DNA of 64,000 nt from Rhabditoides inermis. Lineage: Eukaryota > Nematoda > Chromadorea > Rhabditida > Rhabditidae. Position numbers and translations under genes: made by a program. Below, one piece after another: positions 40,730 to 51,461 of the stretch (within the stretch, counting starts at the first letter, position 1; each line of letters begins with the position of its first letter). The notes below the pieces were generated by a model. That model had not been told where the DNA came from, did not search any database, and was given only the letters and a program-made list of their open reading frames with translations. Where the stretch lies: NCBI GenBank assembly GCA_963966185.1, contig CAWZYM010000343.1:1-64000 (forward strand), read 5' to 3'.

Positions 40730-43700
40730 TCTAACAATACTGTGTCATTCTGAGTCCAGTTCATCGTGATTGCTGATTCTGTCTACACGCAGACCAGATA
40801 GAGTGATGTTTAACTGCTGGACAATACAAGGGTTTCTCAGAAAAAAAATGATGTGTTGGTACAATTTGTACCCAAATGAATAACATTTTTCGTCTTCGGT
40901 CAGCCATAACTGGCTTCGTTTTCGGAAATTTTCTGTTCTGCAAATTTTAAAACGAAGTCAGTCTCATATGGCAGCATTATTATTGACTGGATTATTTGTA
41001 GACAAAGATATCGTCAAGTAATCGATTGTTCACTGATTTTCAAATACACGGATGTGGCCAGTTCTAATAATACGGTGTCATTCTGATTCCAGTTCATTGT
41101 GATTGCTGATTCTGCCTACACGCAGACCAGATAGAGTGCTGTTAAACTGCTGGACGATGATACTGAGGGTTTTTCAGAAAATTTGATGTGTTGGTACAAT
41201 TTGTACCCAAATGAATAACCTTTTTCGTCTTCGGTCAGCCATAACTGGATTCGTTTTCGGAAATTTTCTGTTCTGCAAATTTTAAAACGAAGTCAGTCTC
41301 ATATGGCAGCATTTTTAATGTATGGATTATTTGTACACAAAGATATCGTCAAATAATCGATTATTTACTGATTTTCAAATACACGGCGGATGTGGCCAGT
41401 TCTAACAATACTGTGTCATTCTGAGTCCAGTTCATCGTGATTGCTGATTCTGCCTACACGCAGACCAGATAGAGTGATGTTCAACTGCTGGACAATACTC
41501 AGGGTTTCTCAGAAAAAATAATGTGTTGGTACAATTTGTACCCAAATGAATAACCTTTTTCGTCTTCTGTCAGCCATAACTGGCTTCGTTTTCGAAAATT
41601 TTCTGTTCTGCAAATTTTAAAACGAAGTCAGTCTCATATGGCAGCATTATTAATGTCTGGATTATTTGTACACAAAGATATCGTCAAGTATTTGATTGTT
41701 TACTGATTTTCAAATACACGGATATGGCCAGTTTTAACAATACGGTGTCATTCTGAGTCCAGTTCATCGTGTTTGCTGATTCTGCCTACACGCAGACCAG
41801 ATAGAGTGATGTTCAACTGCTGGACAATACTCAGGGTTTCTCAGAAAAAATAATGTGTTGGTACAATTTGTACCCAAATGAATAACCTTTTTCGTCATCG
41901 GTAAGCCATAACTGGCTTCGTTTTCGGAAATTTTCTGTTCTGCAAAATTCAAAACGAAGTCAGTCTCATATGGCAGCATTTTTGATGTCTGGATTATTTG
42001 TACACAAAGATATCGTCAAAAAATCGATTATTTACTGATTTTCAAATACACGGATGTGGCCAGTTCTAACAATACAGTGTCGTTCTTAGTTCAAATCATT
42101 GTGATTGTTGAATATGCCCACACGCAGACCAGATAGAGTGCTGTTAAACTGCTGGACATTACTCAGGGTTTCTCAGAAAATTTAATGTGTTGGTACAATT
42201 TGTACCCAAATGAATAACCTTTTTCGTCTTCTGTCAGCCATAACTGGCTTCGTTTTCGGAAGTTTTCTGTTCTGCAAATTTTAAAACGGAGTCAGGCTCA
42301 TATGGCAGCATTATTAATGTCTGGATTGTTTGTAGACAAAGATATCGTCAAGTAATCGGTTGTTTAATGATTTTCAAATACACGGATGTGGCCAGTTCTA
42401 ACAATACAGTGTCATTCTGATTTCATATCATTGTGATTGCTGAATCTGCCCACACGCAGACCAGATAGAGTGCTGTTAAACTGCTGGACATTACTCAGTG
42501 TTTCTCAGAAAATTTAATGTGTTGGTACAATTTGTACCCAAATGAATAACCTTTTTCGTCTTCGGTAAGCCATAACTGGCTTCGTTTTCGGAAGTTTTCT
42601 GTTCTGCAAATTTCAAAACGAAGTCAGTCTCATATGGCAGCATTATTGATGTCTGGATTATTTGTACACAAAGATATCATCAAAAATCGAATATTTACTG
42701 ATTTTCAAATACACGGATGTGGCCAGTTCTAACAATACTGTGTCATTCTGAGTCCAGTTCATCGTGATTGCTGATTCTGTCTACACGCAGACCAGATAGA
42801 GTGATGTTTAACTGCTGGACAATACAAGGGTTTCTCAGAAAAAAAATGATGTGTTGGTACAATTTGTACCCAAATGAATAACATTTTTCGTCTTCGGTCA
42901 GCCATAACTGGCTTCGTTTTCGGAAATTTTCTGTTCTGCAAATTTTAAAACGAAGTCAGTCTCATATGGCAGCATTATTATTGACTGGATTATTTGTAGA
43001 CAAAGATATCGTCAAGTAATCGATTGTTCACTGATTTTCAAATACACGGATGTGGCCAGTTCTAACAATACGGTGTCATTCTGATTCCAGTTCATTGTGA
43101 TTGCTGATTCTGCCTACACGCAGACCAGATAGAGTGCTGTTAAACTGCTGGACGATGATACTGAGGGTTTTTCAGAAAATTTGATGTGTTGGTACAATTT
43201 GTACCCAAATGAATAACCTTTTTCGTCTTCGGTCAGCCATAACTGGATTCGTTTTCGGAAATTTTCTGTTCTGCAAATTTTAAAACGAAGTCAGTCTCAT
43301 ATGGCAGCATTTTTAATGTATGGATTATTTGTACACAAAGATATCGTCAAATAATCGATTATTTACTGATTTTCAAATACACGGCGGATGTGGCCAGTTC
43401 TAACAATACTGTGTCATTCTGAGTCCAGTTCATCGTGATTGCTGATTCTGCCTACACGCAGACCAGATAGAGTGATGTTCAACTGCTGGACAATACTCAG
43501 GGTTTCTCAGAAAAAATAATGTGTTGGTACAATTTGTACCCAAATGAATAACCTTTTTCGTCTTCTGTCAGCCATAACTGGCTTCGTTTTCGAAAATTTT
43601 CTGTTCTGCAAATTTTAAAACGAAGTCAGTCTCATATGGCAGCATTATTAATGTCTGGATTATTTGTACACAAAGATATCGTCAAGTATTTGATTGTTTA

Positions 43701-44725
43701 CTGATTTTCAAATACACGGATATGGCCAGTTTTAACAATACGGTGTCATTCTGAGTCCAGTTCATCGTGTTTGCTGATTCTGCCTACACGCAGACCAGAT
43801 AGAGTGATGTTCAACTGCTGGACAATACTCAGGGTTTCTCAGAAAAAATAATGTGTTGGTACAATTTGCACCCAAATGAATAACCTTTTTCGTCATCGGT
43901 AAGCCATAACTGGCTTCGTTTTCGGAAATTTTCTGTTCTGCAAATTTCAAAACGAAGTCAGTCTCATATGGCAGCATTTTTGATGTCTGGATTATTTGTA
44001 CACAAAGATATCGTCAAAAAATCGATTATTTACTGATTTTCAAATACACGGATGTGGCCAGTTCTAACAATACAGTGTCGTTCTTAGTTCAAATCATTGT
44101 GATTGTTGAATATGCCCACACGCAGACCAGATAGAGTGCTGTTAAACTGCTGGACATTACTCAGGGTTTCTCAGAAAATTTAATGTGTTGGTACAATTTG
44201 TACCCAAATGAATAACCTTTTTCGTCTTCTGTCAGCCATAACTGGCTTCGTTTTCGGAAGTTTTCTGTTCTGCAAATTTTAAAACGGAGTCAGGCTCATA
44301 TGGCAGCATTATTAATGTCTGGATTGTTTGTAGACAAAGATATCGTCAAGTAATCGGTTGTTTAATGATTTTCAAATACACGGATGTGGCCAGTTCTAAC
44401 AATACAGTGTCATTCTGATTTCATATCATTGTGATTGCTGAATCTGCCCACACGCAGACCAGATAGAGTGCTGTTAAACTGCTGGACATTACTCAGTGTT
44501 TCTCAGAAAATTTAATGTGTTGGTACAATTTGTACCCAAATGAATAACCTTTTTCGTCTTCGGTAAGCCATAACTGGCTTCGTTTTCGGAAGTTTTCTGT
44601 TCTGCAAATTTCAAAACGAAGTCAGTCTCATATGGCAGCATTATTGATGTCTGGATTATTTGTACACAAAGATATCATCAAAAATCGAATATTTACTGAT
44701 TTTCAAATACACGGATGTGGCCAGT
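40730..44725. repeat. Two-copy tandem duplication of about 1998 bp inside the satellite
   Basis: The stretch from about 40730 repeats from about 42728 with a constant offset of 1998 bp, roughly six monomers, and very few differences. Shared rare variants include TACAAGGGTTTCTCAG, the GACGATGATACTGAGGG monomer, and the CGTCATCGGT variant. Part of the first copy also matches about 26.1-28.1 kb at an offset of 13290, and sequence after the second copy matches 29.0-32.0 kb at an offset of 14956. Confidence 0.88.
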
Positions 44726-47583
44726 TCTAACAATACAGTGTCGTTCTGAGTTCAAATCATTGTGATTGTTGAATCTGCCTACACGCAGACCAGATAGAGT
44801 GCTGTTAAACTGCTGGACATTATTCAGGGTTTCTCAGAAAATTTAATGTGTTGGTACAATTTGTACCCAAATGAATAACCTTTTTTCGTCTTCTGTCAGC
44901 CATAACTGGCTTCGTTTTCGGAAGTTTTCTGTTCTGCAAATTTTAAAACGAAGTCAGGCTCATATGGCAGCATTATTAATGTCTGGATTGTTTGTAGACA
45001 AAGATATCGTCCAGTAATCGGTTGTTTAATGATTTTCAAATACACGGATGTGGCCAGTTATAACAATACAGTGTCATTCTGATTTCATATCATTGTGATT
45101 GCTGAATCTGCCCACACGCAGACCAGATAGAGTGCTGTTAAACTGCTGGACATTACTCAGTGTTTCTCAGAAAATTTAATGTGTTGGTACAATTTGTACC
45201 CAAATGAATAACCTTTTTCGTCTTCGGTCAGCCATAACTGGCTTCGTTTTCGGAAATTTTCTGTTCTGCAAATTTTAAAACGAAGTCAGTCTCATATGGC
45301 AGCATTATTAATGTCTGGATTATTTGTACACAAAGATATCGTCAAGTATTCGATTGTTTACTGATTTTCAAATACACGGATATGGCCAGTTCTAACAATA
45401 CGGTGTCATTCTGAGTCCAGTTCATCGTGTTTGCTGATTCTGCCCACACGCAGACCAGATAGAGTGATGTTCAACTGCTGGACAATACTCAGGGTTTCTC
45501 AGAAAAAATAATGTGTTGGTACAATTTGTACCCAAATGAATAACCTTTTTCGTCTTCTGTCAGCCATAACTGGCTTTGTTTTCGAAAGTTTTCTGTTCTG
45601 CAAATTTTAAAACGAAGTCAGTCTCATATGGCAGCATTGTTAATGTTTGGATTATTCGTAATGAATAACCTTTTTCGTCTTCGGTCAGCAAAAACTGGCT
45701 TCGTTTTCGGAAATTTTCTGTTCTGCAATTTTTAAAACGAAGTCAGTCTCATATGGCAGCATTATTGAAGTCTGGATTATTTGTAGACAAAGATATCGTC
45801 AAGTATTTGATTGTTTACTGATTTTCAAATACACGGATGTGGCCAGTTCTAACAATACGGTGTCATTCTGATTCCAACGTATTGTATTTGCTGAATCTGC
45901 TCAAACGCAGACCAGATAGAGTTCTGTTAAACTGCTGGACATTACTCAGTGTTTCTCAGAAAATTTAATGTGTTGGTACAATTTGTACCCAAATGAATAA
46001 CCTTTTTCGTCTTCTGTCAGCCATAACTGACTTCGTTTTCGAAAATTTTCTATTCTGCAAATTTTAAAACGAAGTCAGTCTCATATGGCAGCATTATTAA
46101 TGTCTGGATTATTTGTACACAAAGATATCGTCAAATAATCGATTGTTTACTGATTTTCAAATACACGGATGTGGCCAGTTCTAACAATACTGTGTCATTC
46201 TGAGTCCAGTTCATCGTGATTGCTGATTCTGCCTACACGCAGACCAGATAGAGTGATGTTCCACTGCTGGACAATACTCAGGGTTTCTCAGAAAAAATAA
46301 TGTGTTGGTACAATTTGTACCCAAATGAATAACCTTTTTCGTCTTCGGTAAGCCATAACTGGCTTCGTTTTCGGAAGTTTTCTGTTCTGCAAATTTCAAA
46401 ACGAAGTCAGTCTTATATGGCAGCATTATTAATGTCTGGATTATTTGTACACAAAGATATCGTCAAATAATCGATTATTTACTGATTTTCAAATACACGG
46501 ATGTGGCCAGTTCTAACAATACAGTGTCGTTCTGAGTTCAAATCATTGTGATTGTTGAATCTGCCCACACGCAGACCAGATAGAGTGCTGTTAAACTGCT
46601 GGACATTACTCAGGGTTTCTCAGAAAATTTAATGTGTTGGTACAATTTGTACCCAAATGAATAACCTTTTTCGTCTTCTGTCAGCCATAACTGGCTTCGT
46701 TTTCGGAAGTTTTCTGTTCTGCAAATTTTAAAACGAAGTCAGGCTCATATGGCAGCATTATTAATGTCTGGATTGTTTGTAGACAAAGTTATCGTCAAGT
46801 AATCGGTTGTTTAATGACTTTCAAATACACGGATGTGGCCAGTTCTAACAATTTAGTGTCATTCGGATTTCATATCATTGTGACTGCTGAATCTGCCCAC
46901 ACGCAGACCAGATAGAGTGCTGTTAAACTGCTGGACATTACTCAGTGTTTCTCAGAAAATTTAATGTGTTTGTACAATTTGTACCCAAATGAATAACCTT
47001 TTTCGTCTTCGGTCAGCCATAACTGGATTCGTTTCCGGAAATTTTCTGTTCTGCAAATTTTAAAACGAAGTCAGTCTTATATGGCAGCATTTTTAATGTC
47101 TGGATTATTTGTACACAAAGATATCGTCAAATAATCGATTATTTACTGATTTTCAAATACACGGCGGATGTGGCCAGTTCAAACAATACAGTGTCATTCT
47201 GATTTCAAATCATTGTGATTGCTGAATCTGCCCACACGCAGACCAGATAGAGTGCTGTTAAACTGCTGGACATTACTCAGTGTTTCTCAGAAAATTTAAT
47301 GTGTTGGTACAATTTGTACCCAAATGAATAACCTTTTTCGTCTTCGGTCAGCCATAACTGGCTTCGTTTTCGGAAATTTTCTGTTCTGCAAATTTTAAAA
47401 CGAAGTCAGTCTCATATGGCAGCATTATTAATGTCTGGATTATTTGTAAACAAAGATATCGTCAAATAATCGATTATTTACTGATTTTCAAATACACGGA
47501 TGTGGCCAGTTCTAACAATACTGTGTCATTCTGAGTCCAGTTCATCGTGTTTGCTGATTCTGCCTACACGCAGACCAGATAGA

Positions 47584-47696
47584 AGGAAAAGAGAAGGGTT
47601 CATTACGTTGAGAGGCGGAATCGAGAGAGAAACGATGGTCGTGGCATTGTGGAGATGAGGGAGAGAAAGAGAGGGAGAGAGAGAGGGAGAGAGATG

Positions 47697-47736
<40 letters not shown>

Positions 47737-47796
47737 GGGAGAGAGAGAGAGAGCCTGAAATGAGACTGGCCCTTTTTATGCAAATTAACGTTGCAG
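47584..47796. repeat. GA-rich microsatellite flank between satellite and gene
   Basis: This is a short unique stretch followed by an imperfect GA/GGGA tract at about 47650-47755. Frames over it encode Arg-Glu or Leu-Ser runs and are discarded. The last 30 bp (CCCTTTTTATG to TTGCAG) look like the acceptor region of the first visible exon of the downstream leucine-rich-repeat gene. Confidence 0.8.
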
Positions 47797-49164
47797 ACAC
47801 TGGCTGGAATAGAGGGATGCCGAAAGCTGAAACGACTATATTTGTATGATAACCAAGTAAACACAGTTTTGTGAACAAACAACACATCCATTTTTCAGAT
47901 CGAAGACGGAACTCCGCTTGCCGGTCTATCGAACCTGACTCTTCTCAACATGGCTAATAACCCTCTAAGAAGTCTCGCTTTCATCGCTGAACTACCGTAT
48001 CTCACTACTCTCAACATTGCTGGGTGCAATTTAACAGATGAAGGTGAGCGAAAACAGTAATAATCTAGCAATTGTCTACACACGAATATTACAGTACTCT
48101 TTACCGTACTCTTACAGTACTCTTCACCGCTCACCAGTGGCCGCGAAAACTGCGATCAGTCGATCTTTCAGGAAACTCGATAACCACTTTTAGAGTGAGT
48201 TCACTATTACTGATTTCAAACAGTTTACAGTTGTTCAGTTATTTTAGAGTCTCTTTCCTCTTTCATCGTGCGATGTTCTACGGAAACTCTGCGTCTCTGC
48301 CTCCGACTACAAGCCAACTCCACTCGCCATTGACGAAAAGTTCCTCGGATGGGTGGCCTATCACTTCAGGTGAGCCCACTCTCGCCGTCTGCGCTCTAAC
48401 CTCGTTTCAGATTCATCGAAAACCTAGATGGCGATAGAGTGCAAGAGAAGTTTATCTCCATGTACCTGGTAGTAAATTCGATTAATCGAAAGTCATAAAT
48501 CAATCAATACCAGCCTCCGGCGGAAAATCGACTGGTCGACACTCTCAATGCATCTCTGAAGGACGAAGAACGGTTTGCTAAAGGACACAAGGTACCAATC
48601 GATATTGATCGATAATTGGTTGTCGATTTCCGGTGGTTGACAAGAACTGTCATCGAGTGGAGTCCAAACTTTTCTCATTCAACTATGCTCTGGAGAGACT
48701 GAAAATATCTCTGCCAAACAGAGACCACAAGAAGGTGACATTATTGAACTCTATAATTTGCCAATATTATCCATCTTTGATTCTTTAATATTATACAAAT
48801 ACCGAACGTTTTACTGCATAAGTAGACGGTGAGCAACTTGAAATATTGCAAACGTGGATTGAATTGTTTGAAACACATCTTTGAAAAGATCCTGACTATT
48901 TTTTTACAGGAGGTAGTCCGTCGGGCGCTTGACTACAGTCAGCACAATCTAGCTTCGGTGGCAACACTCAAGAGTGAGTATGTACATATGTTCGATCTGC
49001 ACGTGAATCGGACCTATGCTTCGGTGATAATTCACGATAAAGAATTGCACACTATGCTCTAACTTTGAAGAGACTCTGAATCTAAAACGTCTTCGTTTTC
49101 AGAAAACTGGAAGATCCTGAACCAATTTCTGTTCGACGTGAATCGCTATTTGATGGCAGGTAAA

Positions 49165-49235
<71 letters not shown>

Positions 49236-49892
49236 GTCTAACAGTCGGAGTCGCGCCTACGGCGCTCATCCTCCTGGTTGTAGTGGGCGGTGCTTAAAAT
49301 AGTGCAAACCCGGCACTTCTCACATGCTAGCTCCGATCTGGGGTATTTAGAGAGCGCCGCATCACCGTCACTTACAGACAGACGGACGGACAGGCCATTT
49401 TCTATAAACTAGTGTCTCTCTCTCTTCTCTCTCTCTCCTCTCTCCTCTCTCACTTTTTCCAGCCGACCTGGAATCTTCTGGCAAGTGTGGTCTCTCTCCC
49501 CCCTCCGAGAACGATGAGAAGATACTCACCCAATTTCTCAATTTCAACTGCACTGCCAAGAACAACTACGAGGTGTGTTGTTTCATTGTTTCGGTTCAGG
49601 TACGTTTTACTGATGATATCGATGGAAACACTGAAATGATGCAATTTCCACTGTTTTTTTGTCCTTGTAATTGTAATTTCTTGCAATAAAATATTTCTTT
49701 GTACAAACTTCAGAACTAATGAAGTAGACAAAAAGTAGCTTTATTGCTTCCGGGGAATGTTGGTGAATTGAATTGGTGTTTTAGTTGCTGCTCAAATGGT
49801 GTCGCATGTCCCATCCACTCTTTAGAGGAGACTCGGAGAAGCTATTCATGGTAGATAGAGATGCCAGCACCAGGTATGTGAAACGGGCTTAA
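47797..49892 (+). CDS. Leucine-rich-repeat protein, LRRC9-like, C-terminal part in 11 exons
   Basis: Predicted exons are 47797-47856, 47899-48043, 48118-48194, 48248-48369, 48411-48468, 48514-48591, 48645-48734, 48910-48973, 49103-49159, 49463-49572 and 49785-49892. All introns are GT..AG and all phases agree, giving 322 codons and a TAA at 49890-49892. Residues 1 to about 95 are leucine-rich repeats of the IEGCRKLKRLYLYDNQ and LRSVDLSGNSITTF type. After them come an LRR-cap-like stretch (LRKLCVSASDYKP) and a charged helical region (LFSFNYALERLKIS). The order of repeats, cap and helices resembles LRRC9, but this was judged from memory and not by alignment. Introns are mostly 41-75 bp; the ninth (303 bp) carries a CT microsatellite and a dispersed GC-rich motif. 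The first exon may start earlier, since its frame is open from 47764. Upstream exons are absent, so the gene is either interrupted by the satellite intron or truncated. The last exon could instead splice at 49873. AATAAA lies at 50105. Confidence 0.72.
49160..49462 (+). other. Long intron with CT microsatellite and dispersed GC-rich motif
   Basis: The 303-bp intron contains about 65 bp of CT repeats (49170-49235). It is followed by a roughly 70-bp block starting TCGGAGTCGCGCCTACGGCG at about 49243, which recurs with substitutions in the compound insertion at about 3488-3555. The shared parts include CTCCTGGTT, a TAGT.GGCGG stretch and GCAAACCCGGC. The GCGCC-TAC-GGCGC portion can form a small hairpin here, but one side is changed in the 3.5-kb copy. 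The block probably marks an inserted repeat family. Confidence 0.6.
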
Positions 49893-49948
49893 TGGAAACA
49901 CAAAACCTGCATCACACAAATCAAAATTTGAAAAAGAGTGTACTATTA

Positions 49949-50438
49949 CTATGGAGATATGTAAATATGAAGCGTGTTAAAAACCCGCCTGTTCAGAGTC
50001 TGATCCAGGTTCCTTGCCGCACTGGGAGCGGACGGCGGGGCTTGACGGCGCTTGATTTGCGGGGCACAAGGGGAAGACGAGACTAAAATTAAACAAAGAA
50101 AATTAATAAACAACAAACTACTAACAAACGATACTATCCGATCAAGTTGATACACACCTGGAGCAACATTTGAAGGTGAGGGAGTAGCCAACATGTACGG
50201 TGACATTTGGTACTGGTGAAACTGTTGTTGCTGCTGCTGCTGCTTGAAGAGGTTGAAATGTTCTCTTTCGGTGAGTTCGTGAAAGGGTTTCACGGGCGTG
50301 AGTGTGGCGTACTGAATGGAAAATCATGAATATTATATGATCATGATGATATTATTACCTCTCCAGTGCCGGATATCAGAGGATCGTCTACGCCGGTTAG
50401 CGACGACATAGTCACAGAGTCGATAATGGGTAAGCACC
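49949..50438 (-). CDS. Poly-Gln-containing predicted protein, convergent with the LRR gene
   Basis: Minus-strand exons are predicted at 50438-50359 (first ATG at 50409-50407), 50311-50158 and 50082-49949. They give 112 codons and a stop at 49951-49949. The product starts MSSLTGVDDPLISGTGE, continues YATLTPVKPFHELTE, then has seven consecutive Gln (CAG/CAA mixed) and a Ser/Pro-rich segment (SPYMLATPSPSNVAP). The second intron is 75 bp with no in-frame stop, so retention would also leave an open frame. YATLTP recalls the N-terminal region of Onecut transcription factors, but no CUT or homeodomain exon is visible, so that identity is only a hint. The third exon is the weakest. A minus-strand AATAAA lies at 49745-49740. 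The 3' end converges on the LRR gene. Exons further upstream, or continuation downstream, cannot be excluded. Confidence 0.5.
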
Positions 50439-50733
50439 CTGAAAAATGCGAATTTTATACATAAAGTGTTGTATGGAACGACAAAGTCAAGTTATACGAC
50501 TGAAAAATAAATGGAAAGTGATCTACAAAATGTTTGTGAACAAGTCAATAGTGATAGCGGATTGGTTTTGCTGGTGAAACCAAGTATCATTTAAATGAAA
50601 ATTAAGAATATTACGCTATTAGAGTATGAATCAAATTTCAATTTGTTTCATACGTTCGTGAGCGACATCATTGAGCAATTTTATAACTAGAAAAAGGTAT
50701 TGTAAAAATATATAACACTAAAAATAACATTAA
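50439..50733. other. AT-rich intergenic stretch
   Basis: This is about 295 bp of unique AT-rich sequence between the 5'-most exon of the minus-strand gene and the first Helitron start. It could hold that gene's promoter or an upstream non-coding exon, but no specific element is recognisable. Confidence 0.6.
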
Positions 50734-51420
50734 TCCCCCATTGAGACTAATATTTACTATGGTGTCTGTCTGTCCTTCTTTCCGGAGAGCTATCTCTTTT
50801 CAAAGTATACCTTATTTGCTGATTTCTTCTAGAAAGTTTCTTCAAAACCCGAGTACGCAAAATTCCGAATATCTCGTCAATAGCGATCTTCTGATCATAG
50901 TTATCACCTAATCTCTTAACTATGGAGAAAATTTTCAAAATGTTTCAAATCGAACGAAACTTGGAGGGAAGGTGAATCGACCTAGAAAAAATCGATAGCC
51001 GCAATATCAGCTGGCTGTGACCTCATCTTCATGCCCTAATAGGCGAATGTACCCAAAATGCACCCAAAATTCATGATCTTCGATTTCTATAAAAATTGAA
51101 TAGAAGATAGATTACGTAAAATATAGTATATAAACTTGTTTCATTTTTCGAAAAGTCGCGAAATAAAGCAAACATGATCGACTTTTCGTACAGGCGATAT
51201 AGAGTGTCCAATTTGTAAACTTAAGCTTTTATGGGCATATAAGCCCTACTGTCAAAATTTCAAAACGATCGGATTTTATCTTCATATGATATTAGATCAT
51301 TTCTGAGCGCGCGTTACTTGCCGGGGTCGCGCCCTCCGGGTTGCTCGCTACCAGCCGCGAGGTCAACAGATCAATACCAATTAGTTGGCATTCGCAATTA
51401 CAGACCCATATCCACACAGT
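50734..51420 (+). mobile_element. Helitron-like element, 5' fragment (unit 0)
   Basis: It starts TCCCCCATTGAGACTAAT after an A, the usual A|TC Helitron left boundary. It is nearly identical to the first ~685 bp of unit 1 (51462 onward), with one clear difference (AAACTTG versus GACTTG near 51130). It breaks off at ATCCACACAGTGG, where the sequence folds back on itself. It lacks the 3' hairpin and CTAG and has no protein-coding content. Confidence 0.82.
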
Positions 51421-51457
51421 GGATATGGGTCTGTAATTGCGAATGCCAACTAATTGG
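51377..51457. repeat. Perfect 38-bp inverted repeat at the unit 0/unit 1 junction
   Basis: Arm 51377-51414 (starting CCAATTAGTTGGCATTC) is the exact reverse complement of 51420-51457, with a 5-base loop, CACAG. The right arm is an inverted copy of unit 0 sequence joined four bases before the TC start of unit 1. Units 1 and 2 keep the left arm but have no inverted copy. This looks like a strand-switch product made when the tandem formed. Confidence 0.92.
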
Positions 51458-51461
51458 GACT

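Larger units (their letters stand above)
16737..47583. repeat. 332-bp satellite array, third segment
   Basis: The satellite is continuous over about 30.8 kb up to CAGACCAGATAGA at 47583, where it stops mid-monomer and unique GA-rich sequence begins. The segment contains full 332-bp monomers, 193-bp deletion monomers (near 18481, 20005, 21207, 22066, 23584, 34938 and 38867) and two 125-bp monomers starting near 30670 and 45627. It also has a 1017-bp higher-order repeat block and several duplications of kilobase size. Nothing else was found in it. Confidence 0.97.

Noticed and set aside
49949..50438. Naming the minus-strand gene Onecut
   Set aside because: Only a six-residue motif and a Gln run support it; the CUT domain and homeodomain are not in the visible exons.
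50747..50938. 63-codon minus-strand frame at the Helitron 5' end, also at 51475 and 55297
   Set aside because: It is present only because the element is copied, is lost in units 3 and 4, and shows no Rep, helicase or other domain.
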